16,238 bases of DNA. It comes from a bacterium. Lineage in GTDB: Bacteria; Patescibacteriota; Gracilibacteria; UBA1369; GCA-2718715. How positions within the stretch are numbered: position 1 is the first letter of the stretch; every line of letters begins with the position of its first letter. The stretch lies in assembly GCA_030426295.1 (NCBI GenBank), contig JAUHYY010000010.1, positions 1-16,238 on the forward strand. Direction: 5' to 3'. The position numbers and the translations under genes were made by a program. Positions 1-6,146 of the stretch are shown piece by piece. Below the pieces are notes generated by a model that worked only from the letters and a program-made list of their open reading frames with translations, was not told where the DNA came from and ran no database searches.

Positions 1-308
1 CGGTGTTTGGTAATGTGGGGTCATTGCTTTCGATGCAGGTGGGGTTTGATGATGCTGAATACTTAGTTGGTCAGTATGGTGAAGAAGTTACAGCAAATGA
101 TTTAGTTGGCTTAAATAAATATACTGCTTATATGAGGCTTTTGGTTGATGGTATGCCGACAAAAACTTTTTCACTAGATACTTTGCCGCCTCCGACAATT
201 CCAGATGATCAAGATGAGAGAATAGAAAAAATTAGGAAAGTTGCACGTGAAAGATATGCAACTAAACGTGAGGTTATTGAAGAAAAAATTTCTAAGTGGA
301 GCAGTTAG
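1..308 (+). CDS. Type IV secretion / DNA-transfer ATPase (VirD4/HerA-like), C-terminal fragment
   Basis: This is the 3' end of a gene that enters from outside the window; the reading frame is open from the first base, so the GTG at position 3 is an internal Val codon, not a start. The visible 101 residues begin with FGNVGSLLSMQVG, followed by DDAEYL, then TANDLVGLNKY, LLVDGM and TLPPP. This order is typical of the very end of the VirD4/TraG/HerA-like conjugation ATPases common in Candidate Phyla Radiation genomes, where the sequence reads FGNVG..v.FrvG..DAe.l, then f.a.DLv.L and lmidG...rPFsa.TLPP. Such proteins power DNA or protein transfer at the membrane. A charged, probably helical tail (about residues 69-101) ends the protein. 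The Walker motifs lie outside the window, so activity cannot be judged. The TAG stop overlaps the convergent pgk stop. The family call rests on recalled motifs only. Confidence 0.6.
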   Translation, partial: VFGNVGSLLSMQVGFDDAEYLVGQYGEEVTANDLVGLNKYTAYMRLLVDGMPTKTFSLDTLPPPTIPDDQDERIEKIRKVARERYATKREVIEEKISKWSS

Positions 309-312
309 CTCT
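298..312. terminator. Weak hairpin across two overlapping convergent stops
   Basis: GAGC (299-302) pairs with GCTC (308-311) around a 5-nt loop, with an extra G-T pair outside. The loop and stem contain the TAG stop of the plus-strand gene and the TAA stop of pgk. A short TTT follows on the plus strand; on the minus strand the T run starts about nine bases after the stem. It could act as a weak bidirectional terminator, but the stem is short and this could be chance. Confidence 0.25.
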
Positions 313-1474
313 TTATAAGTGGAGCGATTGCTGGGAGTTGTTTTCCTTCTAAAAATTCGATCATTGCACCACCACCTGTTGAGATGTGTGTGAACTTTTT
401 GTGTGGAATGTTGAATTTGTTTAGGGCGTCTACAGAGTCACCACCGCCAACTATTGTTGTTGAGTTAGATGCTGCTAGAGCTTCTAGTATTACGTATGTT
501 CCTGCTTCGAATTGAGGGAACTCGTAGAGTCCAAGTGGGCCGTTCATTACGATTGTTTTTGAGTTTTGGATTAGTTCAACATACGACTCCATTGTGTTTT
601 TACCAATGTCTAGAATCATCATATCGAGTTCTACGTCTTCGATTGGAATATCTATAGCTGTAGCTTCTTTTGAGATCTCGTCTGCTACTATTACATCTTT
701 AGGAAGCAAGATTGTGCACCCTGTTTCTGAAGCTTTCATTAAAATTTCTTGAGCAGTTTCTACTTGGTCTTCTTCGACTAGTGATTTACCTACGTCATGA
801 CCTTGAGCAAGCAAGAATGTATTTGCTAGAGCTCCTCCGATTATTATGTTGTCTGCTTTATCTAAGAAGTTGTTTAGGATCCCGATTTTTGTATCTATTT
901 TTGCACCACCAATAATAAGTGTTAATGGTTTTTCAATTTGTTTGCTATCAAGAAGGGGAGCCATAGAATTAATTTCTGACTCGAGTAGTAGTCCTGCATA
1001 AGAAGGCAGGTGATTTGTAACTCCTTCTGTTGAAGCGTGTGCGCGATGTGCGGCTCCAAAGGCATCCATTACAAATATGTCAGCATGAGAGGCTAGCTTT
1101 TGTGCAAAGTCTGCATCATTTTCTTTTTCTTCTTTGTGGAATCTTGTATTTTCAAGAAGCGATATTGGTGCATCAGGAACTTCTATGTCTATGCAGTCGT
1201 CAATAAATTGAACTTCGTATTCTAAGATTTCTTCGATAGTTGGGAGTATGTGTTTTAGTGATAACTCATCTTTCTTTTCGCCTTTTGGTCTACCAAAGTG
1301 TGAGCATATTATTACTTGTGCATTATTTTTTAATAGAAAGTCTACAGTAGGTTTCACGGCTTCGATTCTAGTTGTATCTGTTACTTTGCCGTCTTTGGTA
1401 GGAACGTTTAGATCCGCTCTAAGTAGTACTTTTTTGTTTGATAGGTCGGCTTCTTTAATTGTTTGGATTTTCAT
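305..1474 (-). CDS. pgk: Phosphoglycerate kinase
   Basis: Glycolytic enzyme that transfers phosphate between 1,3-bisphosphoglycerate and ADP to give 3-phosphoglycerate and ATP in the cytoplasm. The 389 residues match the usual bacterial length of about 390-400. Signatures appear in the expected order: RADLNVP (19-25), SHFGRPKG (58-65), LLENTRFHKEE (106-116), DAFGAAHRAHAST (137-149), GGAKIDTKIGIL (189-200) with the nucleotide-site lysines, NGPLGLYEFPQFEAGT (311-326), VGGGDSVDAL (342-351) and STGGGAMIEFLEG (365-377). The substrate-site arginines and the hinge glycines are therefore in place. Its ATG lies only 14 nt after the stop of the glycine-rich surface protein on the same strand, so co-transcription is likely. 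No Shine-Dalgarno sequence precedes it; TTAAC sits 8 nt before the ATG. The TAA stop overlaps the neighbour's stop by four bases. Confidence 0.97.
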   Translation of the reverse strand: MKIQTIKEADLSNKKVLLRADLNVPTKDGKVTDTTRIEAVKPTVDFLLKNNAQVIICSHFGRPKGEKKDELSLKHILPTIEEILEYEVQFIDDCIDIEVPDAPISLLENTRFHKEEKENDADFAQKLASHADIFVMDAFGAAHRAHASTEGVTNHLPSYAGLLLESEINSMAPLLDSKQIEKPLTLIIGGAKIDTKIGILNNFLDKADNIIIGGALANTFLLAQGHDVGKSLVEEDQVETAQEILMKASETGCTILLPKDVIVADEISKEATAIDIPIEDVELDMMILDIGKNTMESYVELIQNSKTIVMNGPLGLYEFPQFEAGTYVILEALAASNSTTIVGGGDSVDALNKFNIPHKKFTHISTGGGAMIEFLEGKQLPAIAPLIKS

Positions 1475-1488
1475 GATTAGGCGTTAAG

Positions 1489-3303
1489 TTATTCAGTTAT
1501 TTCAATGTTAACATTTATGTTTTCAGTTTGTCCTTCTGTTTTTGAATCTTCTGATTCGATTGTAATTGTTCCGTTGTAAGTACCGGGTTTTTTGATAGAG
1601 CAGTTAAATCGAGCTTCTACTTCTTGGTCATTGATTTGTTTGAAGTCTATCCATTCTGGAGATTCCAGGATTTTCCATTCAGTTGTATTTAGAAGGATTG
1701 TGTTACTAAATATGTTTGGGCATTCGTTAATGCTCTGTGAATGTTTTTTTATTAGTTCATTAGAACTTAGATTGAAGCTTTGTGTTGTAGATTGGCAGAT
1801 GTCTTTTCCGGCTTCGCCGTTTTGACCTTCAGTGAATCCTGTACCTCCTAGTCCACCTAGTCCAGCTGGGCAAGAAGTGCTTCCGGTTCCACCGTTACCA
1901 CCATCAGCTTCAATGATTTTACTTTTATTGTCTGTGGTTGCGTTACCACCGTTGCCACCGTTTGCAGGTTTGTCTGTATCTTCGCTTTTACATATACCTG
2001 CATCGCCACCTTCTCCTGGTATAGCAGAAATTTCTTGGCCGGATGCTTCTGCGTTTCCACCGTTACCTCCCGGGCATCCGCATTCTGTTCCTGAGCTTCC
2101 GTCCCCAGCTTGTGCGTATGCTGTTCCATCTTGGTTTAATTTTGCATTTTGGATGTTTATATTTTCGTTACCGGTAATGTTATCTGAGATATATAGGTAG
2201 CCTTCATAATTTGATGCGCTTCCAGCTATGGCTGTTGCGTTACCACCTGTTTCTGCGTTGCAGCTATTTTCTTTGTCTTTAACTGTAGCTTTTGCATTTC
2301 CCCCTGGTCCGTTTTCTCCTTGTTCGATTTTGAAGTTTTCTTCTACTTTAATTTTTGATCCTTCAATTTTGAAATTTGCTGGTAGTCCACCTTTACCACC
2401 TTGCGCGAAAGCTTCTTCGCATTGTTCGAGTGTAGTTGCATCTCCACCTTTACCACCGTTTGATAATGTGATTGTTGAATTTGATATAGCGAATTGGCCA
2501 CCTTTTATAAGTATTCCGTAACCAGGTGTTCCGTTTGTACCAGTTGCTGAGCATGAGTCTTTACTATCGTTTTCTCCTGGTTGTCCGTTGGGACCTTTAA
2601 CTTTCCAGTCAGAGATTTCTGTTAATCCAGCTGTGTTTACATTTATGTATATTAACGAGATATGGTTTAGTGATTCTTCGCTTGTATCTAGGTTCCATTC
2701 ACCGCTTAGTTTTACTTGAGGTGTGTTTACTTCATCTTGAGCACTAACTTTTGTGCTTATTAAGTCTAAAAAGTTTTTAGAAATGTTTGCGTTTAGATTT
2801 TCTTTATCTGTGTTTGCTTGTAGTGGTCCAATTTGTTCTTTGCTGCTTATTACTCTTATCTCATTGAAATAATCTTTAAGTTGGTCGTTATCAAGTGCGA
2901 TTTGGCTTTCTGAGTTTGTGATTTCGATACTGCTGTTTGTGTTAACTTTCGCGTTTTTCGTGAATATGATTTTGTTGTTTGCGACTATTTTAATTGCAGA
3001 GTTTGTGAATTCTTCTGTCTTATATTCTCGATCGCATTCAAGTTCTCCTGATACATTTAAGTTACCTGTTACATATATTTGTAATGGACCTTTAGAGCAT
3101 TTTATTTTTCCGTTTAGATTCAAGTCTCCGTTAACTGTGAATTTTGATCCATTATGAATAATGATTGATTCGTTGGATTTAACAGTTAGGTTTGAGTTTA
3201 TTTGAGTTTCTGAATAATAAGACTGAGTGTTTAGGTTTCCCCATAGTAAAAATAGTAAACCTGCAACTACTCCTATTCCGAATATATATGTAAGTTTTTT
3301 CAT
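1489..3303 (-). CDS. Membrane-anchored glycine-triad surface protein
   Basis: Not a family I can name. The 604 residues start with a short basic end and one hydrophobic segment (about residues 5-22), a signal anchor or uncleaved signal peptide, so the rest should lie outside the membrane. Residues 35-135 show short beta-strand-like repeats (FTVNGDLNLNGKIKC, VTGNLNVSGELEC, then IIFTKNAKVNTNSSIEI) that resemble a bactofilin-like or right-handed beta-helix fold. Residues 235-500 are rich in glycine triads such as GGKGGDA, GGNGGNA and GLGGLGGTG, with a short collagen-like GPNGQPG at 237-243. Twelve cysteines are present, many just before a glycine block (251, 295, 348, 408/410, 438, 478), suggesting disulfides. 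The last 75 residues look like an Ig-like beta domain ending in NVNIEITE. There is no sortase motif. An adhesin, sheath or structural surface role is inference. A TTGAGT-17-TATAGA promoter precedes it, divergent from arsR. Confidence 0.8.
   Translation of the reverse strand: MKKLTYIFGIGVVAGLLFLLWGNLNTQSYYSETQINSNLTVKSNESIIIHNGSKFTVNGDLNLNGKIKCSKGPLQIYVTGNLNVSGELECDREYKTEEFTNSAIKIVANNKIIFTKNAKVNTNSSIEITNSESQIALDNDQLKDYFNEIRVISSKEQIGPLQANTDKENLNANISKNFLDLISTKVSAQDEVNTPQVKLSGEWNLDTSEESLNHISLIYINVNTAGLTEISDWKVKGPNGQPGENDSKDSCSATGTNGTPGYGILIKGGQFAISNSTITLSNGGKGGDATTLEQCEEAFAQGGKGGLPANFKIEGSKIKVEENFKIEQGENGPGGNAKATVKDKENSCNAETGGNATAIAGSASNYEGYLYISDNITGNENINIQNAKLNQDGTAYAQAGDGSSGTECGCPGGNGGNAEASGQEISAIPGEGGDAGICKSEDTDKPANGGNGGNATTDNKSKIIEADGGNGGTGSTSCPAGLGGLGGTGFTEGQNGEAGKDICQSTTQSFNLSSNELIKKHSQSINECPNIFSNTILLNTTEWKILESPEWIDFKQINDQEVEARFNCSIKKPGTYNGTITIESEDSKTEGQTENINVNIEITE
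1804..2457 (-). repeat. Glycine-triad coding repeats
   Basis: The DNA encoding residues 283-500 of the glycine-rich protein holds many near-identical short tracts. On the plus strand they read CCACCGTTACCACC, CCACCGTTGCCACC or CCACCTTTACCACC and encode GGNGGNA- or GGKGG-type units. They are scattered 25-60 codons apart, not in direct tandem, and are visibly more GC-rich than the surroundings because of GGN codons. Short repeated tracts like these could support recombination or length variation. Confidence 0.7.
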
Positions 3304-3353
3304 CAGTAGAAATTATTTGTTGTATTTTGCATGCTTTTTGACTTTTCAACAAG

Positions 3354-3382
3354 TCTATAGTTTTGGAATGATTGACACTCAA
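3354..3382 (-). promoter_or_regulatory. Promoter of the glycine-rich protein / pgk unit
   Basis: Read on the minus strand, TTGAGT (3382-3377) is followed after exactly 17 bases by TATAGA (3359-3354). This fits a sigma-70-type promoter and would start RNA near 3347, about 44 nt before the ATG. Its -35 box overlaps the start of the arsR promoter spacer on the other strand. Confidence 0.55.
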
Positions 3383-3400
3383 ATTTGTAGGCAGTAATAT
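3372..3400 (+). promoter_or_regulatory. Promoter of arsR-ndh2
   Basis: A perfect TTGACA -35 box (3372-3377), a 17-base spacer and TAATAT (3395-3400) form the best promoter in the window. RNA would start near 3407, giving an 18-nt leader before the arsR ATG. The spacer contains the palindrome CAAATTTG (3380-3387), and ATGATTG occurs on both sides (3368-3374 and 3405-3411); either could be an operator for the ArsR protein, but this is inference. Confidence 0.7.
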
Positions 3401-3424
3401 TTCGATGATTGTTTAAATGTTTTT

Positions 3425-3742
3425 ATGTTAACAGATAAGCAAATAGAGAGAGTTAAGAAAAAAGTATCTAAAATTGATAATAAGATTTTAGAACTTTCGC
3501 AGTTGCATGACATTTGCGCTGATCCAACTAGAATGAGGTTGATGTATTTGTTCTCAGCTAATAGTCAGCTTTGTCCTACTGATATTTCTAATGTTCTTGA
3601 TTTGAGTATGAGTGCTGTTTCGCATCAAGTTCGTGTATTAGAAGAGGCTGGAATGCTTGATAAGGTTAAGATGGGGAAAATGATTTGTTATTCTATGACT
3701 AGTGCTGGTAAAAAGTTTTTTAAGAATTGGATCAAGCTATGA
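3425..3742 (+). CDS. ArsR/SmtB-family winged-helix regulator
   Basis: Small DNA-binding repressor of 105 residues, the usual length for the family. The pattern ADPTRMRLMYLF (32-43) matches the ADPTRlriL helix; QLCPTDISNVLDLSMSAVSHQVRVLEEAGML (49-78, given here in two parts: QLCPTDISNVLDL and SMSAVSHQVRVLEEAGML) is the helix-turn-helix; the wing ends with MICYSMT (86-92). In ArsR/CadC proteins the start of this helix carries LCVCDL; here only the first cysteine (Cys50) is kept and the second is Thr52. Cys31 and Cys88 are other candidates, so the signal may be a metal bound in a different way or thiol redox state. It is the first gene of its transcript and overlaps the following NADH dehydrogenase by ATGA, so it probably controls that gene and itself. 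A regulator of the divergent surface-protein gene is also possible. Confidence 0.9.
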   Translation: MLTDKQIERVKKKVSKIDNKILELSQLHDICADPTRMRLMYLFSANSQLCPTDISNVLDLSMSAVSHQVRVLEEAGMLDKVKMGKMICYSMTSAGKKFFKNWIKL

Positions 3743-4992
3743 GTAAAACTAAAAAGAAAAGAATATTAGTTTTAGGTGGGGGGTTTACTGGTATGTATGC
3801 ATTAAAAGAGCTCCGAAAAAGGTTTGGCTACAATAGTTCTTATGAGATTGCCCTTATAAATGAAAATAATTATTTCTTGTTTACGCCTTTGCTACATGAA
3901 GTAGCTACAGGTGGTATTTCTGTGAACAATGCGATTGAGCCACTTAGGAAAGTAGCTCGTAAATTTTTTGATAAATTTTATTTAGGAAAAGTAGAGTCTG
4001 TAGATCTTGAAAAACAAGTAGTTAAAACAAGTACATCTTCTATAACTTATGATTATTTGGTTTTAGCACTTGGTTCAACAAGTTTTTTCTATAATGTTAA
4101 AGGTGCTGAGAAATATAGTTATACATTAAAAAGTTTAGATGATGCTCTTGAGTTAAAGGACCATTTTTTATGTGCTTTTGAAAAAGCGTCAATGACCGAA
4201 GACAAAGCAGAAAAGAAAAAGTTATTACATTTTGTAGTTGTGGGTGGTGGGCCAACAGGAGTTGAGCTTGCATCAGAAATGCAGGAACTATTTACTAAAA
4301 CTTTCTCTAAATATTTTTCAGAGGATCTTGTGAAGCTGGCTAAGGTTTGTTTAGTTCAGAATGGAAAAGTTCTTCTTCCGCAGTTTTCTGATTATTTCCA
4401 GCATAAGAGTTATCAGGCATTAGTTGAGAAACATAAAATCAAAGTTATTTTAAGTGATGGAGTTAAGCAGGTAGGTAAAGATTTTGTCGAACTTGCTAGT
4501 GGTAAAATTTTAGAAACTTATACTCCAATTTGGACTGCAGGTGTTGCACCAGTTGAAGTTAATTTTAAGCAAAGTGTAGAGAAAGATAGAAAGGGTAGAA
4601 TAGTAGTTAATCAGTTTAGCCAAATTGAAGGTTACGGGAATGTTTTCGTAGGAGGGGACATGGCTGCATATACTGATCCTGATGATGGTGTTTTGCCTGC
4701 AACAGCTCAAGTTGCTTCAAGACAAGGTCCTTCTATTGCACGTAACATGCATCGACTTGAGAATGGTAAAGAACTAGCTGTCTTTGATTTTACTGAGGTT
4801 GGTAAAATGGTTTCTTTAGGTAGATGGAAAGCTCTCGCACAAGTTAAGAAAATGAAATTTGCTGGTCACTTTGCGTGGTGGCTTTGGCGAACTATTTATC
4901 TTATTAAGTTGATTTCTTTCCCAAAGAAGTTAAAGGTCGTAATTGATTGGACCATTGGAATCTTCTCTACGCGCGATATATCTAAGTGCTAA
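3739..4992 (+). CDS. Type II NADH dehydrogenase-like FAD oxidoreductase
   Basis: Single-subunit flavoprotein of 417 residues that would oxidise NADH and pass electrons to a membrane quinone without pumping protons. The FAD-binding dinucleotide fold shows VLGGGFTG (11-18); FLFTPLLHEVATG (46-58) is typical of NDH-2; the second, NADH-binding fold has VVVGGGPTGVELASEM (166-181); IWTAGVAP (264-271) and VFVGGDMAAY (302-311) complete the FAD site. The C-terminal third has an amphipathic/hydrophobic stretch (GHFAWWLWRTIYLIKLI, 376-392) as expected for membrane attachment. The quinone-site motif AQxAxQ reads AQVASRQ, with Arg in the usual Gln place. I chose the ATG at 3739, which overlaps the arsR stop as ATGA; an upstream TTG in frame (3727) lies inside arsR and would add four residues before the same Met. 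A related FAD oxidoreductase with another acceptor is possible. Confidence 0.85.
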   Translation: MSKTKKKRILVLGGGFTGMYALKELRKRFGYNSSYEIALINENNYFLFTPLLHEVATGGISVNNAIEPLRKVARKFFDKFYLGKVESVDLEKQVVKTSTSSITYDYLVLALGSTSFFYNVKGAEKYSYTLKSLDDALELKDHFLCAFEKASMTEDKAEKKKLLHFVVVGGGPTGVELASEMQELFTKTFSKYFSEDLVKLAKVCLVQNGKVLLPQFSDYFQHKSYQALVEKHKIKVILSDGVKQVGKDFVELASGKILETYTPIWTAGVAPVEVNFKQSVEKDRKGRIVVNQFSQIEGYGNVFVGGDMAAYTDPDDGVLPATAQVASRQGPSIARNMHRLENGKELAVFDFTEVGKMVSLGRWKALAQVKKMKFAGHFAWWLWRTIYLIKLISFPKKLKVVIDWTIGIFSTRDISKC

Positions 4993-5020
4993 CATGAATT
5001 TAGATATATTTTACCCTTTT
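4975..5020 (+). terminator. AT-rich inverted repeat at the ndh2 stop, possible terminator
   Basis: ATATATCTAA (4976-4985) is perfectly repeated in inverse as TTAGATATAT (5000-5009); G-T pairs extend the stem outward by one and inward by one, with one more T-A pair inside. The TAA stop of the oxidoreductase sits in the loop. TTTTACCCTTTT follows, so the structure could end arsR-ndh2 transcripts, although the stem has little GC. Confidence 0.45.
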
Positions 5021-5039
5021 ATAAGTGGTATATTATTAT
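5010..5039 (+). promoter_or_regulatory. Possible promoter of the VIT-FMN reductase-mscS unit
   Basis: TTTACC (5010-5015), 18 bases and TATTAT (5034-5039) could start RNA near 5046, about 15 nt before the VIT start. The region is very AT-rich, so the match is weak evidence. Confidence 0.3.
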
Positions 5040-5060
5040 CAAATATATAACCTTGTTTGT

Positions 5061-5594
5061 ATGAATACAGTTAAAAAATATAGATGGGTTCCGGATTTTG
5101 TTTACGGTGGTATTGATGGTTCTGTAACGACTTTTGCAGTAGTAGCTGGTGTTAAAGGTGCAAATTTATCAGTAGCTATCATTTTAATTTTAGGTTTTGC
5201 AAATTTGCTTGCTGATGGTTTCGCAATGGCTGTTGGTAAGTACTCAAGTGATAAGGCGACATTGCAGCATATGGCTGAAGATGGTGCGTCTGCGTTACAA
5301 ATGGCAGAGGTTGATCCAGTAAAAGGTGGTGCAATAACTTTTCTTGCGTTTATTACGATTGGTTTGATCCCTTTACTTGGCTATATAATTGCTCCTTTTC
5401 TAGGATTTGATGATAATCAGACTTTCGTTGTTGCATCGATTTTTACTTTGTTTGCATTATTTTTAATTGGTGTAATCAAAGGTAAAGTTGTAAAAGTGAA
5501 TAAGCTTTTTGCAGGACTTGAAACTATGTTTATTGGTGGACTTGCAGCTTTGATTGCTTATTACGTTGGATATTTTGTAGAAAGATTAATTTAA
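5061..5594 (+). CDS. VIT1/CCC1-family metal ion transporter
   Basis: Membrane protein of 177 residues in the family of iron/manganese transporters that move Fe2+ or Mn2+ out of the cytoplasm (into vacuoles in plants and yeast). DFVYGGIDGSVTTFAVVAG (12-30) is the family signature in the first membrane segment; ANLLADGFAMAVGKYSS (47-63) is the second, carrying the conserved Asp and Met. Further segments lie at about 88-112, 120-138 and 150-172. The loop between segments two and three is only about 27 residues, so the glutamate-rich cytosolic metal-binding domain of plant VIT1 is missing, as in many short bacterial members. I prefer this ATG over an in-frame GTG at 5025 because homologues begin shortly before DFVYGG. 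ATAAC lies nine bases upstream. The FMN reductase follows after 3 nt. The metal carried cannot be read from the sequence. Confidence 0.87.
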   Translation: MNTVKKYRWVPDFVYGGIDGSVTTFAVVAGVKGANLSVAIILILGFANLLADGFAMAVGKYSSDKATLQHMAEDGASALQMAEVDPVKGGAITFLAFITIGLIPLLGYIIAPFLGFDDNQTFVVASIFTLFALFLIGVIKGKVVKVNKLFAGLETMFIGGLAALIAYYVGYFVERLI

Positions 5595-5597
5595 TTT

Positions 5598-6143
5598 ATG
5601 TTTGTTCCAATTTTATTGTGTACTGCTCGTGAATCTAATAGTTCTAAGCATGTCGCAAATTATGTTTTAGAAAAAACAAAACAACACTGCGGTTTTGAAA
5701 CAGAACTTTTATCAGTTAAGGACTTTCATTTAGATGCGACAATTGCTGCGTGGCAAGAAGATAGTCGTAAACTTGATTGGCAGCAAACTGTTGAAAAAGC
5801 TGATGGTTTAATATTAGTTTGCCCAGAATATAATCATAGTTTTCCGGGGGAATTTAAGTTGTTGATTGATACAATTTTTGATGAGTATCAAAGAAAGCCT
5901 TGGGCTGTCTGTACGGTTTCTGGAGGTGGTATAGGTGGAACAAGAGTTGCAGAGCAGTTGAATAATTTAGCTATTGGATTAAAAATGGTTCCAACTCCGA
6001 ACCCTTTGTACTTTACAAAAGTGAAGGAATTATTCGATGAAGATGGTAAGATGGTTAATGAAAAGTACGAAGAAAGAACTCAGAAATTCTTAGAAGACTT
6101 CGAATGGTATGTAGATGCCCTAAAACAAGCCCGTAATAAATAA
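5598..6143 (+). CDS. NADPH-dependent FMN reductase family flavoprotein
   Basis: Flavodoxin-like protein of 181 residues in the NADPH-dependent FMN reductase family (relatives include ChrR/YieF quinone and chromate reductases and azoreductases). The phosphate-binding loop region is LLCTARESNSSKHVA (6-20); PEYNHSFPGEFKLLID (76-91) is the family's hallmark FMN-binding segment; SGGGIGGTRVAEQL (108-121) is the second flavin-contact loop. The enzyme should be cytoplasmic and reduce FMN, quinones or oxidised metals with NAD(P)H. The natural substrate is not visible. It starts 3 nt after the VIT stop and ends 3 nt before mscS, with the same 13-base junction TAATTTATGTTTG at both, so the three are almost certainly one transcript. 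Next to a metal transporter it could reduce ferric iron through free reduced flavin; that is inference. Confidence 0.87.
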   Translation: MFVPILLCTARESNSSKHVANYVLEKTKQHCGFETELLSVKDFHLDATIAAWQEDSRKLDWQQTVEKADGLILVCPEYNHSFPGEFKLLIDTIFDEYQRKPWAVCTVSGGGIGGTRVAEQLNNLAIGLKMVPTPNPLYFTKVKELFDEDGKMVNEKYEERTQKFLEDFEWYVDALKQARNK

Positions 6144-6146
6144 TTT

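Noticed and set aside
1832..2521. Long proline-rich open frames on the plus strand opposite the glycine-rich protein
   Set aside because: They are the complement of GGN-rich codons (CCN = Pro), have no start context or homology that I recognise, and the minus-strand frame is continuous with a signal anchor.
3405..3432. Tiny upstream frames of three and four codons before arsR
   Set aside because: The first starts at or before the predicted RNA start, and the second overlaps the arsR ATG; both are expected by chance in AT-rich DNA.
3727..3738. Upstream TTG start for the NDH-2-like gene
   Set aside because: The ATG at 3739 gives the usual ATGA overlap with arsR and starts just before the FAD-binding motif; the extension adds only four residues.
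5025..5060. GTG start extending the VIT transporter by 12 residues
   Set aside because: The extension is not like the family start and would lie over the likely promoter; the ATG at 5061 fits homologues better.
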